The position numbers were made by a program, and so were the translations under genes. A stretch of DNA of 64,000 nt, taken from the NCBI GenBank assembly GCA_964369175.1, contig CAYJEM010000004.1, positions 1 through 64,000 on the forward strand. The letters are read 5' to 3'. Below, piece after piece: positions 44,342 through 53,066 of this stretch. The number at the start of each line of letters is the position of its first letter. The stretch's first letter is position 1. This DNA comes from Tannockella sp964369175 (GTDB lineage Bacteria > Bacillota_I > Bacilli_A > Erysipelotrichales > Coprobacillaceae). The notes under the pieces were generated by a model. The model was not told the origin of the DNA. It saw only the letters and a program-made list of their open reading frames with translations, and searched no databases.

Positions 44342-45095
44342 TTACAATTACCTCCTCTACTTCTAAAATAGGTCCTTCAACACAAATTCTTTTATACGGT
44401 CTTGTTTTAACTTTACATGAACATCCCATACATGCTCCAAAACCACATCCCATTCTCGCTTCAAATGATAATTGTCCGTTTGTAGGATATGCTAGCGCTA
44501 ATGCATCTAACATTCTTTCTGGACCACATGCATAATAGTAATCAAATGTAATATTATTTTCATTAATAACATCTATTACTGTTCCTTTATAACCTTGGCT
44601 TCCATCCATTGTAGCAACATAAGTTTCACCAATTTCTTCAAATTTTTCTACATAGAAAACATCTTTTTTACTCCCAAAACCTAGTACTGTAATTACTTCA
44701 ACACCTTTTTCTTTAAGTTGTTTTGCAAGTTCATACATTGGTGGTGTTCCAAGTCCACCACCAATTAATAACGCTTTATTGCTATCCATTAATGTAAATC
44801 CATTACCAAGTCCAATTAAACAATCAATTGAACTACCAACTTCTTTGTCTCTCAATAATTTTGTACCTGTCCCAACAACTTTAAATACTGTTGTTAATGT
44901 AGTATCATCATATGCACTAATTGACATTGGACGACGAAGATATGGTTCTAAACTTTCATTATGTATTTTCATATTAATGAATTGTCCAGGTGTACGAATA
45001 CAAGAAACACCTTTTCCTTCTAATACCATTTCATACACGTCATCAGCAATCTTCGTTAAGCTTTTAATTTTTAAATTATCTTGATAATTATTCAT
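44334..45095 (-). CDS. pyrK: Dihydroorotate dehydrogenase electron-transfer subunit
   Basis: A 253-residue FAD and [2Fe-2S] protein that passes electrons from PyrD to NAD+. It has the FAD-binding PYLRRPMSISAY (about 55), the NAD-binding LIGGGLGTPPMYELAKQL and the C-terminal cluster motif CGFGACMGCSCKVK with a further Cys in YKRICVEGPIL. GGAGGAAACT precedes the ATG. It sits between pyrC and pyrD and confirms the 1B type of enzyme. Confidence 0.94.
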   Translation of the reverse strand: MNNYQDNLKIKSLTKIADDVYEMVLEGKGVSCIRTPGQFINMKIHNESLEPYLRRPMSISAYDDTTLTTVFKVVGTGTKLLRDKEVGSSIDCLIGLGNGFTLMDSNKALLIGGGLGTPPMYELAKQLKEKGVEVITVLGFGSKKDVFYVEKFEEIGETYVATMDGSQGYKGTVIDVINENNITFDYYYACGPERMLDALALAYPTNGQLSFEARMGCGFGACMGCSCKVKTRPYKRICVEGPILEVEEVIVNG

Positions 45096-45104
45096 AGTTT
45101 CCTC

Positions 45105-46373
45105 CTATAATTTAGTAACAACACCATCCAAAATGTGGTATGTAACCATACCTTTACACTCTACACCTAAAAATGGTGTATTAGATGATTTTGATTTACA
45201 GTTTTCTTTAGTGATTGTAAATTTTTTGTTTGTATCAATAATGCATAGGTTTGCTTTTTTACCAATTTCAAATTGGTGTTCTAAACCTATTACTTTTGCT
45301 GGATTATCAGCCATACATGTAAGTACCTTTTCTAAAGGAACAAGCCCTTTATCAACAATATAGGTATTCATTAAACTAAATGCATGTTGATTTCCTATAA
45401 TTCCAAACGGTGCTTTATCAATTGGTTGATTTTTTTCTTCTTCACTATGTGGTGCATGATCAGTTGCGATAACTGTAACTACATCATTATTGATTCCTTC
45501 AATAATTGCATCTAAGTCTTCCTTGCTTCGTAGTGGAGGATTCATTTTATAATTAGGATTGCAGTCTTTAATATTTTCATCCGTTAAGATAATGTGATGA
45601 GGACATACTTCACCAGTTGCTTTAACCCCTTTTAATCTAGCTTGTTGCAACGCCGCTACTGTTTCTTTTGTAGATATATGACATATATGATAACGATTAC
45701 CAATCTCTTCTACCATTTTTAAATCACGAACAGCATGATTATATTCTGAGGCATTATTAATACCAACTAAATTATTATCATGTGCATATTTGCCATCATG
45801 GATACATGCGCCTGGTTGTAATTCTTCTTCATCTTCACAATGTGCTACAATAATACTATCATTAACTTTTGCTGCTTTCATGGCTGCTTCCATCATACTT
45901 GCGTCTTGAACTCCACGGCCATCATCTGAAAAACCAACAACAATGTCATGTTTATTATTTTTTTCAAAATCAACCATTTCTTTTCCAGCAAGTCCTTTTG
46001 TGATAGCACTATATGTATATGTGTGAACAAGTGCATCTTTTTGTACACGCCCACCAAAGTCGGCAATTGTATCAACATTATCCATACATGGCAACGTGTT
46101 TGCCATGGCTACAAGGTGGGTATACCCACCATATTTTGCACTTAAGGTTCCAGTTGCAATTGTTTCTTTATGTTCAAACCCTGGTTCTCGTAAATGAACA
46201 TGGATATCAACAAATCCTAGTGTAACTATTTGATTGCTTGCATCAATAATCTGTCCTTGGTCGCACGCATCACTAGTAATATCAGTGATTGTATCACCTT
46301 CAATTACTACATCTAAATCTTGAAATTTTCCTTGATAAAATACTTTACCATTTTTTATAACTGTTTTTTGCAT
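45105..46373 (-). CDS. pyrC: Dihydroorotase
   Basis: A 422-residue zinc amidohydrolase that cyclises carbamoyl-aspartate to dihydroorotate. It has VDIHVHLREPGFEHKETIATGT (metal motif HxHxR), VAHCEDEEELQPG, YHICHISTKETVAAL, EVCPHHIILTDENI and ATDHAPHSEEEK, all metal or substrate ligands of class I enzymes. AGGAGGTATCAT precedes the ATG at 46371-46373. First gene of the pyrC-pyrK-pyrD unit; carAB, pyrB, pyrE, pyrF and pyrR are not in the window. Confidence 0.95.
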   Translation of the reverse strand: MQKTVIKNGKVFYQGKFQDLDVVIEGDTITDITSDACDQGQIIDASNQIVTLGFVDIHVHLREPGFEHKETIATGTLSAKYGGYTHLVAMANTLPCMDNVDTIADFGGRVQKDALVHTYTYSAITKGLAGKEMVDFEKNNKHDIVVGFSDDGRGVQDASMMEAAMKAAKVNDSIIVAHCEDEEELQPGACIHDGKYAHDNNLVGINNASEYNHAVRDLKMVEEIGNRYHICHISTKETVAALQQARLKGVKATGEVCPHHIILTDENIKDCNPNYKMNPPLRSKEDLDAIIEGINNDVVTVIATDHAPHSEEEKNQPIDKAPFGIIGNQHAFSLMNTYIVDKGLVPLEKVLTCMADNPAKVIGLEHQFEIGKKANLCIIDTNKKFTITKENCKSKSSNTPFLGVECKGMVTYHILDGVVTKL

Positions 46374-46422
46374 ATGATACCTCCTAATTTCATCATAACA
46401 CAATGTATGTACTTCGTAAAAA

Positions 46423-46445
46423 AGATAAGACCTTTTGCCTTATCT
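46423..46445 (-). terminator. Terminator after coaD
   Basis: AGATAAG and CTTATCT arms form a hairpin that overlaps the coaD stop; TTTTTTACG follows on the minus strand. Confidence 0.75.
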
Positions 46446-46928
46446 ATCATTGAATTTCTTTTTTAATGCTACTTCAACACACCTCGGTACTAAACCACTA
46501 ACACAATGATTATGGCTCGCAATTTCTTTTACAGATGAAGAAGAAATAAATGAGTGATTTGGTTTTGTCATTAAAAACACCATATCTACTTCGTCATCAA
46601 TATATTGATTTGAAAAAGCTAATTGTAACTCGTATTCAAAATCCATTGTTGCTCTAAGGCCTCTAACAAGGACATTTGCACCAACTTCTTTAGCATAATT
46701 AACAGCTAAACTGTCACTGTGGCTAACAAGGACATTACTTATATGTTTGGTACTTTCTTGAAGTAAACAAATACGTTCATCAATAGAAAATAATCCTGTT
46801 TTTTTAGGGTTCGCAAAGATTGTTACATGTAAGATGTCATACATTTTACTTGCTCTTTGGATTATATCAATATGTCCATTAGTTACAGGGTCAAACGTTC
46901 CTGCATATACCGCGATTTTTGATTTCAT
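46440..46928 (-). CDS. coaD: Phosphopantetheine adenylyltransferase
   Basis: A 162-residue nucleotidyltransferase for the penultimate step of coenzyme A synthesis (phosphopantetheine + ATP to dephospho-CoA). It has VYAGTFDPVTNGHIDIIQRA, with the T/HxGH motif as TNGH, and the C-terminal ISSSSVKEIASH nucleotide loop. VLVRGLRATMDFEYELQLA is also diagnostic. GAGGTATAT precedes the ATG. It follows rsmD, as in Bacillus (ylbH-ylbI). Confidence 0.96.
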   Translation of the reverse strand: MKSKIAVYAGTFDPVTNGHIDIIQRASKMYDILHVTIFANPKKTGLFSIDERICLLQESTKHISNVLVSHSDSLAVNYAKEVGANVLVRGLRATMDFEYELQLAFSNQYIDDEVDMVFLMTKPNHSFISSSSVKEIASHNHCVSGLVPRCVEVALKKKFNDR

Positions 46929-46996
46929 ATATACCTCTTTTATGTCTTATTTTAACCATTAACATTATAGTACGAACGATTATTGTAGTCAATTTA

Positions 46997-47551
46997 TTAA
47001 TTATCTTTTTGATATGTATAAATATATAATTTAGTAATACCATAAGTAACTTCCTTTATACATACTAATTGTTCTATATTTATAATTGCCTGTTCTTTTG
47101 CTTCTTCAACAACGATGGTTGCCCTATCATGTAACATATTGTTATCAACTAGAAATGGCAATACATAGTCACAATACCCATTACCATATGGTGGATCTAA
47201 AAAAATATAATCAAATTGGACACCTTTTTTTAAAAAAGATTGTAATGCTTTTTTATAATCCATCTTATATATATGGCTATTTTCAATCTTTAACATTGAA
47301 ACATTTTCTTTAATGACTTTATATGCTTCAAATTGACTATCTACACTGTAAAGACTAGTACACCCTCTAGACATTGCTTCGATTCCTAGTCCACCACTAC
47401 CACCAAATAAATCTAATACTGTTCCACCATCAAAAAAAGGACCAATCATATTAAATAAGTTTTCCTTATTTCTATCTGTTGTTGGTCTTGTTTTATTTGA
47501 CTTTACACTTTTTAATGCTCTACTTTTATAAATTCCAGCTATTACTCGCAT
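46997..47551 (-). CDS. rsmD: 16S rRNA (guanine966-N2)-methyltransferase
   Basis: A 184-residue methyltransferase that modifies G966 of 16S rRNA. It has MRVIAGIYKSRALKSVKSNKTRPTTDRNKENLFNMIGP, motif I VLDLFGGSGGLGIEAMSRG and the catalytic DPPYG in YIFLDPPYGNGYC. AGGAGAATTT precedes the ATG, 8 bases past the ylbF-like gene. Gene order rsmD-coaD is conserved across Bacillota. Confidence 0.94.
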   Translation of the reverse strand: MRVIAGIYKSRALKSVKSNKTRPTTDRNKENLFNMIGPFFDGGTVLDLFGGSGGLGIEAMSRGCTSLYSVDSQFEAYKVIKENVSMLKIENSHIYKMDYKKALQSFLKKGVQFDYIFLDPPYGNGYCDYVLPFLVDNNMLHDRATIVVEEAKEQAIINIEQLVCIKEVTYGITKLYIYTYQKDN

Positions 47552-47559
47552 AAATTCTC

Positions 47560-47892
47560 CTATATTGTATATAGCGAAATAGGCAATTCTTTACTTATAT
47601 CTTTATATACAATTTCATTAATCGTTTCTAAATATTGTTGTAATTGATGGTATGCGTGATAGTATTCTTGAATCTCTTGATATTTAGCTAACTCTTTTTT
47701 TGTTGTTTGCACTGCTTTTTTTAATTCTTCTTTGTCACCATATCCATCTTGATACACACTTAAAGCATCTTGGTATCTTTGCATTACTAAGATTACTTTA
47801 GGATTTGTTAAAGCTATTTCTTTTTCTTTTAACGCTACGTAACGTTTATCTTTTTTTATACTGTCAACTAAATCATTTATTAATTCTTCCAT
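47560..47892 (-). CDS. ylbF: YlbF/YmcA-family protein
   Basis: A 110-residue, mainly helical protein of the YlbF/YmcA (Com_YlbF) family. In B. subtilis YlbF, YmcA and YaaT form a complex linked to RNase Y control, competence and biofilm. Family features: DSIKKDKRYVALKEKEIALTNPKVILVMQRYQDALSVYQDGYGD, then a Lys/Glu-rich helix and EIQEYYHAYHQLQQYL. AGGAGAATAC precedes the ATG. Position between ylbE- and rsmD-like genes is as in Bacillus. Confidence 0.85.
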   Translation of the reverse strand: MEELINDLVDSIKKDKRYVALKEKEIALTNPKVILVMQRYQDALSVYQDGYGDKEELKKAVQTTKKELAKYQEIQEYYHAYHQLQQYLETINEIVYKDISKELPISLYTI

Positions 47893-47900
47893 GTATTCTC

Positions 47901-48083
47901 CTACATAAGCATATCTAACATTTTAACAATCATCGCAACTTTTTCTACTTTTGAGATAAATGTTTGATTTGTTTCTTCATTATAAATATGTTGTAAATCT
48001 TTGATTTTTTCTGGATATCTTGAAATCATAATATACCAGTCAGGATGAAATCTCATATATTGTAATAATTGATTATTCATCAT
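47901..48083 (-). CDS. YlbE-like small protein
   Basis: A 60-residue protein: LLQYMRFHPDWYIMISRYPEKIKDLQHIYNEETNQTFISKVEKVAMIVKMLDMLM. It matches the short YlbE-like family (RxxPxWYxxLSRxPxxLxxLE...F...HxVEKxxxxxxMxxMxxxM). The function is not known. Its start overlaps the end of the ylbD-like gene by 11 bases, so the two are translated together. Position in the ylbD-ylbE-ylbF block supports the assignment. Confidence 0.75.
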   Translation of the reverse strand: MMNNQLLQYMRFHPDWYIMISRYPEKIKDLQHIYNEETNQTFISKVEKVAMIVKMLDMLM

Positions 48084-48396
48084 ACCACTTACCTGTTTTT
48101 GGTGGTGGTGTATCTGCTTTTGGAGCTAACAGCGTTGATAACATTGTTAGCACCTTTTCAGCAGATGTTAAAGTTTGACCAACTGTTTGCATATCTATAT
48201 TTTTTACAATATCCAGTAAAGTTATAATATTTAAATTTTGACTTTGATTCTTATAAGGTTTCCAAAAATCATCTTCTTCACCATATAAAATATATGTTTC
48301 ATATAATTGTTGCCAACTATATTTATCATTTAAAACATCTTCTTTAATTGCTGGAATTGTTGTAATGAATTTTTTGAATTCTTCTATCTTTGACAT
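48073..48396 (-). CDS. YlbD-like protein
   Basis: A 107-residue protein: IEEFKKFITTIPAIKEDVLNDKYSWQQLYETYILYGEEDDFW at the N-terminus matches the YlbD-like family (FKxFVxxHPxxxxxVRxGxxTWQxxYExWxLxGExDxxW). The C-terminal part has LDIVKNIDMQTVGQTLTSAEKVLTMLSTLLAPK, a helix linked to the coat protein-like tail. Known members are annotated only as a putative coat protein in B. subtilis. It is downstream of ftsW. Confidence 0.78.
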   Translation of the reverse strand: MSKIEEFKKFITTIPAIKEDVLNDKYSWQQLYETYILYGEEDDFWKPYKNQSQNLNIITLLDIVKNIDMQTVGQTLTSAEKVLTMLSTLLAPKADTPPPKTGKWYDE

Positions 48397-48436
48397 AGTA
48401 TCACCTACTATAGTCTATGTTCAATTTAAAAATATG

Positions 48437-49642
48437 TTACAATTGTCGACGATTATACTCACGAATAATTGCTTGACCTATACCTATGGCAAGCAATGCT
48501 GAAAGCGTTGAAGAACCCCCATATGATATTAGCAATAACGGTACCCCCGTCATTGGAATAAGTCCTGATATTCCACCTAAATTAATAAGTACATGCATAA
48601 AGAAATAGGTTGCAATACCAAATAAAATCATTCTTCCTGTATCGTTATCAATTACTTGAGCATACTTTAAAAATTTAAAAATAATTACACACATTGGTAC
48701 AATAATTAAAACCAACCCTAAAATACCAAGCTCTTCATATACAATAGCACCGATAAAGTCATTATGCGCTTCTGGTATATATCCAAACTTTTGTGTTGAA
48801 CCACCTAAACCAGAACCAAATAATGTACCGTTTGCAAATGCAATTAACGAGTTAACAAGTTGGTAACTGGCCTGATAAGGATCAGCTAATGGATCTAGCC
48901 ATGATGAAATACGACTCATTTGATATGGTTCCAAAAGTCCTGTTACAATTGCAAAAAAACCAACAAAACCAACGATTCCGACACCTACCCAAATAATTAA
49001 TTTGTATTTTCGGTAATATGGATTCGGGGTAACTAAGAATAGTGAACCACAAATTGCAAGTAAAATAATTGTCGTTCCTAAGTCGTTTTGAACAACGATT
49101 CCAACAAAAGCGACAACCATCACAAGTAATGCTGGTTTTCCTAATGATTCCCATAATTTTCTTGTATAAAACTTATCTCGATGTTTATCATCTGAAAATT
49201 TTGGTTTGATAAAACTTTTATCTACTTGTGTTAAAAAATAAGCTAAGATACATATCATAGCAATTTTCATAAACTCTGCAGGTTGAATTGTAAACCCTCC
49301 AGGTAAACGAATCCATGCATAAGCTCCTTTTGTATACCAAAGTCTACATAAAAACATCAATCCTAGCATAATAAAATATAAAAACATACACACTCGATAT
49401 GTTAGCCATCGCACTTTAAACAATCTAGTAAAAAAAGTCATCGCGATAACGCCAATAACAACATACCCACCTTGTACTAACATATTACGTATTGATTGCA
49501 ATACTGATTCGTCTGATGTTGCCTCTCCAATAGACGCTGAACCTATCATAACAATTCCAAGTATTGCTAAAACCATTACACTAAAGTAAATGGAAATGTC
49601 CCCTCCTTTAGAGTTTTTAAATATTCCTAAAAGTTTATTCAT
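48437..49642 (-). CDS. FtsW/RodA/SpoVE-family peptidoglycan polymerase
   Basis: A 401-residue membrane protein of the SEDS family with about ten helices, which polymerises glycan strands from lipid II during division, elongation or sporulation. It has ...TKGAYAWIRLPGGFTIQPAEFMKI, the catalytic-loop Asp in PLADPYQASYQLVNSLIAFANGTLFGSGLGGSTQKFGYIPEAHNDFIGAIVYEELG, and the final SYGGSSTLSALLAIGI. FtsW, RodA and SpoVE cannot be told apart from sequence alone; synteny with ylbD and UPF0223 suggests FtsW. The ATG at 49640-49642 is preceded by AGGTG. Confidence 0.92.
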   Translation of the reverse strand: MNKLLGIFKNSKGGDISIYFSVMVLAILGIVMIGSASIGEATSDESVLQSIRNMLVQGGYVVIGVIAMTFFTRLFKVRWLTYRVCMFLYFIMLGLMFLCRLWYTKGAYAWIRLPGGFTIQPAEFMKIAMICILAYFLTQVDKSFIKPKFSDDKHRDKFYTRKLWESLGKPALLVMVVAFVGIVVQNDLGTTIILLAICGSLFLVTPNPYYRKYKLIIWVGVGIVGFVGFFAIVTGLLEPYQMSRISSWLDPLADPYQASYQLVNSLIAFANGTLFGSGLGGSTQKFGYIPEAHNDFIGAIVYEELGILGLVLIIVPMCVIIFKFLKYAQVIDNDTGRMILFGIATYFFMHVLINLGGISGLIPMTGVPLLLISYGGSSTLSALLAIGIGQAIIREYNRRQL

Positions 49643-49651
49643 GATCAACAC

Positions 49652-49912
49652 CTACAATTTGATAAAATCTGTATCTTTAGATTTTTTAAAAACTTGATAG
49701 ATTGAATACCCCGAGGCATCAAAAAATGCTTTATCTAATTGTTTTTCTAAACTCTTAGAATCTACAATTTCTTTAAATGCACGATATGCTTCCATAAATA
49801 CTTCTTTTTCAATTCCATCTTCATACGCCTGTTCAACTGCATTATATAATCCAATAACTGTAATAATTTCTTCTGTATTCCACGTTTCATCTAACGGATA
49901 ATTATATTCCAT
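49652..49912 (-). CDS. UPF0223 (YktA-like) protein
   Basis: An 86-residue protein: MEYNYPLDETWNTEEIITVIGLYNAVEQAYEDGIEKEVFMEAYRAFKEIVDSKSLEKQLDKAFFDASGYSIYQVF matches the UPF0223 family of small helical proteins. Function is not known. The ATG at 49910-49912 follows GAGGTGGAATAT. It sits 9 bases before the ftsW-type gene and shares its operon. Confidence 0.85.
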   Translation of the reverse strand: MEYNYPLDETWNTEEIITVIGLYNAVEQAYEDGIEKEVFMEAYRAFKEIVDSKSLEKQLDKAFFDASGYSIYQVFKKSKDTDFIKL

Positions 49913-50034
49913 ATATTCCACCTCAATTTCTAATCCATTATATCTTATTTTGAAAAAAAAATAAATCTTTATAGGCAAGTTTCCTTACATAAAATATATT
50001 TTAACATAGGATAAGGTGTAAGGAGGGAAAACAA

Positions 50035-50241
50035 ATGAACTGTGGATATAATTACAATGGCTGTGGTTGCCAAAACTATGGACAAGGTTGTTTAAATCAA
50101 GGATGTGTTACAAATCCATTTGGATGCGGAGGCTGTGGTTATCAAGTAAATGGTTGCGGTACTGGTAATAGTTGGTTTGCAATCGTATTAGTTGTCTTCT
50201 TATTATTAATTATTTGCGGATGCTCACGTTTTCGTGGGTAA
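50035..50241 (+). CDS. Small Cys/Gly-rich membrane protein, SscA/YjcZ-like C-terminus
   Basis: A 68-residue protein. Residues 1-45 contain ten cysteines in Gly/Asn/Tyr-rich repeats (NGCGCQNYGQGCLNQGC, GCGGCGYQVNGCGTG). A hydrophobic helix with the pattern SWFAIVLVVFLLLIICG follows, close to the FALIVVLFILLIIVG core of YjcZ/SscA sporulation-related peptides. The end is CSRFRG. A strong AAGGAGGGAAAACAA site precedes the ATG. Its role is unknown; a spore or envelope structural peptide is a reasonable guess. Confidence 0.7.
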   Translation: MNCGYNYNGCGCQNYGQGCLNQGCVTNPFGCGGCGYQVNGCGTGNSWFAIVLVVFLLLIICGCSRFRG

Positions 50242-50296
50242 ATAATACTTGTCTGTCACCTTGGATGTGTTATAATACATTCGAGGTGATTAAACA

Positions 50297-50866
50297 ATGA
50301 TTTTAATGAAAGATATTATTGAAGATAATAATCCAAAGATAAGAGAGATTTCAAAAGAAGTAGAACTTCCTTTGAATGATGAAGATAAACAATTGATTCT
50401 AGACATGCATGAATTCTTAGTTAATTCACAAGACGAAAACATTTCGAAAAAATATGATTTACGACCAGCAGTTGGAATTGCAGCAATTCAACTTGGAATT
50501 CCTAAAAGAATGTGTGCAATTCGTGTATGCGACTATGACGATAATGGTAATGTAGTAAGTAGTGAGGACTATGGATTAGTAAATCCTCGTATTATTTCAT
50601 ATACGCAAAAGCCTTCTTGTCTCCGTGATGGTGAAGGTTGTTTATCAGTAAATAGGAATGTATCTGGTCTAGTTAAGAGACATGCTAAGATAACAGTTGA
50701 AGCATACGATGTACTTCAAGATAAAATTGTTACAATTGTTGCTCGAGGATTTTTATCTATTTGCATGCAGCACGAACTTGATCATTTAGACGGTATTTTA
50801 TTTTATGATCATATTAACTTAGAAAATCCATTGCAACCAATTGAAAATGCAATGATAATTGACTAG
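50297..50866 (+). CDS. def: Peptide deformylase
   Basis: A 189-residue metalloenzyme that removes the formyl group from new proteins. All three motifs are present: VGIAAIQLG (GxGxAAxQ type), EGCLSVN (about 116) and the zinc site HELDHLDG (about 157). Insertions after motif 1 and the size fit type II deformylases of Gram-positives. GAGGTGATTAAACA precedes the ATG. It is followed by a terminator. Confidence 0.95.
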   Translation: MILMKDIIEDNNPKIREISKEVELPLNDEDKQLILDMHEFLVNSQDENISKKYDLRPAVGIAAIQLGIPKRMCAIRVCDYDDNGNVVSSEDYGLVNPRIISYTQKPSCLRDGEGCLSVNRNVSGLVKRHAKITVEAYDVLQDKIVTIVARGFLSICMQHELDHLDGILFYDHINLENPLQPIENAMIID

Positions 50867-50894
50867 AGAAATAAGTTTACTTATTTCTCTTTCT
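50865..50894 (+). terminator. Terminator after def
   Basis: AGAGAAATAAG-TTTA-CTTATTTCTCT followed by TTCT lies directly past the def stop, before the DUF1576 gene's own ribosome binding site. Confidence 0.75.
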
Positions 50895-50912
50895 ACTTGA
50901 GGAGGTATTTCA

Positions 50913-52190
50913 TTGAAAAAATATTTTTTATCTTTAGATTCTAATACTAAAAGATACTTATTATTAGGTATTGTTCCTTTGTATTTTTTTATTGTTGGGC
51001 TATTTGTCCAACCATTTGGAGAAATAATTGATGGATTATATAAAATTATGATTGAACCAGACTTGTTAATTACTGATTATATAGTAATTGGCGGCATTGG
51101 GGCAACTCTTATTAATTCTAGTGTACTTACGGCCATTAGTATCTGGTTACTTTATAAACTAGATATGAAATTTGATGGCCATACAATCACTGCTGCATTT
51201 TTAATGCTTGGTTTTTCACTGTTTGGTAAAAATTTAGTAAATGTGTGGACTATTCTTTTTGGTGTATGGTTATATGCATGGTATCACAAAACACCTGTCA
51301 AGAAGGTAATCTTAATTGGTTTTTATGGGACATGTCTATCACCAATTATTACTCAAATACTTCAAATAGGGTCCATGCCAGCACCAGTATTATTTATTTT
51401 AAGTATATTTATTGGGACATTTATCGGTTTTATATTACCGCCATTATCATCCCATCTATACTCGACACACCGTGGATTTTCCTTGTATAATGTTGGTTTT
51501 GCAGCTGGGATTATTTCAACTGTTATCGCTTCTGTAATGAAAGGTTTTGGGATTGAAACTCAGTCAAGATTACTATGGTCTACTGGAAATAATACTTTGT
51601 TTTTGATTTTGTTATCTATTTTCTTTGGATTATTAATTTTATTTGGATTACGTAAGGATAATCGTGGAATTGTTAACTACTTAAAGATATTAGTTAGATC
51701 TGGGGTTAATGCTCCTGATTTTTATACTACAATTGGTAAACGAGCAACATACATAAACATGGGCGTTAATGGTCTTTTTTCGACTATTTTCGTAGTAGCT
51801 GTTGGGGGTGATTTAAATGGTCCGACGATTGGTGGAATCTTTACTATTGTTGGTTTTAGTTCAACTGGTAAACATATTTTAAACATTACTCCAATTATGC
51901 TTGGCGTTTTACTTGCAAGTTTCTTTAAGACATGGCATATTAGTGAGCCAGGACCAATGATTACCTTATTATTTTCAACAACATTAGCTCCTATTGCAGG
52001 ACGATATGGTTTTGTAATTGGGGTTCTTGCTGGGTTTATTCATTCATCTGTAGCATTAAACATTGGTATTTTATATGATGGTTTAAATCTATATAATAAT
52101 GGTTTTGCAGGTGGAATGGTTGCAGGATTTATGGTACCTATTATTCTATCGTTCTATGATCGATATGACCGAATTAAAAAGGCTATATAA
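50913..52190 (+). CDS. DUF1576-family membrane protein
   Basis: A 425-residue polytopic protein with about 12 helices. It matches the DUF1576 layout: LSSHLYSTHRGFSLYNVGFAAGIISTVIAS in the first half and HISEPGPMITLLFSTTLAPIAGRYGFVIGVLAGFIHSSVALN with DGLNLYNNGFAGGMVAGFM at the end. The function is not known; it may be a transporter. The start is TTG (50913-50915) with GGAGG 8 bases upstream; there is no better ATG. It ends at a strong terminator. Confidence 0.85.
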   Translation: MKKYFLSLDSNTKRYLLLGIVPLYFFIVGLFVQPFGEIIDGLYKIMIEPDLLITDYIVIGGIGATLINSSVLTAISIWLLYKLDMKFDGHTITAAFLMLGFSLFGKNLVNVWTILFGVWLYAWYHKTPVKKVILIGFYGTCLSPIITQILQIGSMPAPVLFILSIFIGTFIGFILPPLSSHLYSTHRGFSLYNVGFAAGIISTVIASVMKGFGIETQSRLLWSTGNNTLFLILLSIFFGLLILFGLRKDNRGIVNYLKILVRSGVNAPDFYTTIGKRATYINMGVNGLFSTIFVVAVGGDLNGPTIGGIFTIVGFSSTGKHILNITPIMLGVLLASFFKTWHISEPGPMITLLFSTTLAPIAGRYGFVIGVLAGFIHSSVALNIGILYDGLNLYNNGFAGGMVAGFMVPIILSFYDRYDRIKKAI

Positions 52191-52191
52191 T

Positions 52192-52222
52192 AAAAACGAT
52201 GTATTATTAATACATCGTTTTT
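52192..52222 (+). terminator. Terminator after the DUF1576 gene
   Basis: Arms AAAAACGATGTATT and AATACATCGTTTTT with a 3-base loop, followed by CTATG. It lies directly past the stop and 11 bases from the end of the convergent HAD gene, so it may serve both. Confidence 0.88.
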
Positions 52223-52232
52223 CTATGCCTAT

Positions 52233-53066
52233 TTATTGTTTTTTTATGGTTTCTAGCATATGATTTATAACTGCATGTTCATAATTGCTACCAATAATGT
52301 TTTTAGCAACTTCTATTGCTTTCTTACTACCATTACTAGGGGCATATGAATGTTTGAAATCACGTAACATTTCTAAATCATTACCACCATCACCATATAC
52401 AGCCACTTCATCACTTTCTAATTGCAAGTGTTTTGTAAGTACTTGTAATGAATTTGATTTATTGACATTCTTGCTTGTTATTTCATATACTCCTTTTGAA
52501 AAAGGTGCATTTTCTAATTGGTCACTATGTTCTTTTAAAAACTTTTCCAATGCTTCAATATGCATTTCTTGTACATGACGACAATTTACTTTTAATATTT
52601 TTTTTGAAAGAATTTCTTCATCCGTTGTTTTATATACATGATTCGTTAAATAAATACCATATAAAAAACTAGGTATCAATTTAAACTTGGAACTATAACT
52701 ACGAATCGTACGAACATGCTTCGCTTTTGAAAAGCGAATATATGTTTTATCTTTACTACTGCATTCTAAATCAAGTTCTGGAAATGTTGTTAGTAATTTT
52801 TTTAATACATCGATATGTATCGGGTATTCTTTAATAAGATTGCCATGATTATCCTTTATTATCGCACCGTTCATAGCAACTACAAATACTTTACGACTTT
52901 TCAAAAAACGTTTAATTTCAACTGGTCTCATTGTTCTTCCAGTTGCCACTGAAACATAATACCCTTCACTAATTAATTTATCAATACCACTTATTATCAC
53001 CTTATCACTTGTGTGATAACGGTTAAATAATGTTCCATCTAAATCACTAGCAAACAACTTAATCAT
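52233..53066 (-). CDS. HAD-superfamily Cof-type sugar-phosphate phosphatase
   Basis: A 277-residue phosphatase of the Cof subfamily. Motif I is LFASDLDGTLF (nucleophile Asp8), motif II VATGRTM, and motif III/IV KSNSLQVLTK and VAVYGDGGNDLEML near residue 220. The cap domain between carries substrate choice. Such enzymes dephosphorylate sugar or cofactor phosphates, and no single substrate can be assigned. It overlaps the end of the DeoR-family gene by 8 bases, suggesting co-expression under the same repressor. Confidence 0.88.
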   Translation of the reverse strand: MIKLFASDLDGTLFNRYHTSDKVIISGIDKLISEGYYVSVATGRTMRPVEIKRFLKSRKVFVVAMNGAIIKDNHGNLIKEYPIHIDVLKKLLTTFPELDLECSSKDKTYIRFSKAKHVRTIRSYSSKFKLIPSFLYGIYLTNHVYKTTDEEILSKKILKVNCRHVQEMHIEALEKFLKEHSDQLENAPFSKGVYEITSKNVNKSNSLQVLTKHLQLESDEVAVYGDGGNDLEMLRDFKHSYAPSNGSKKAIEVAKNIIGSNYEHAVINHMLETIKKQ

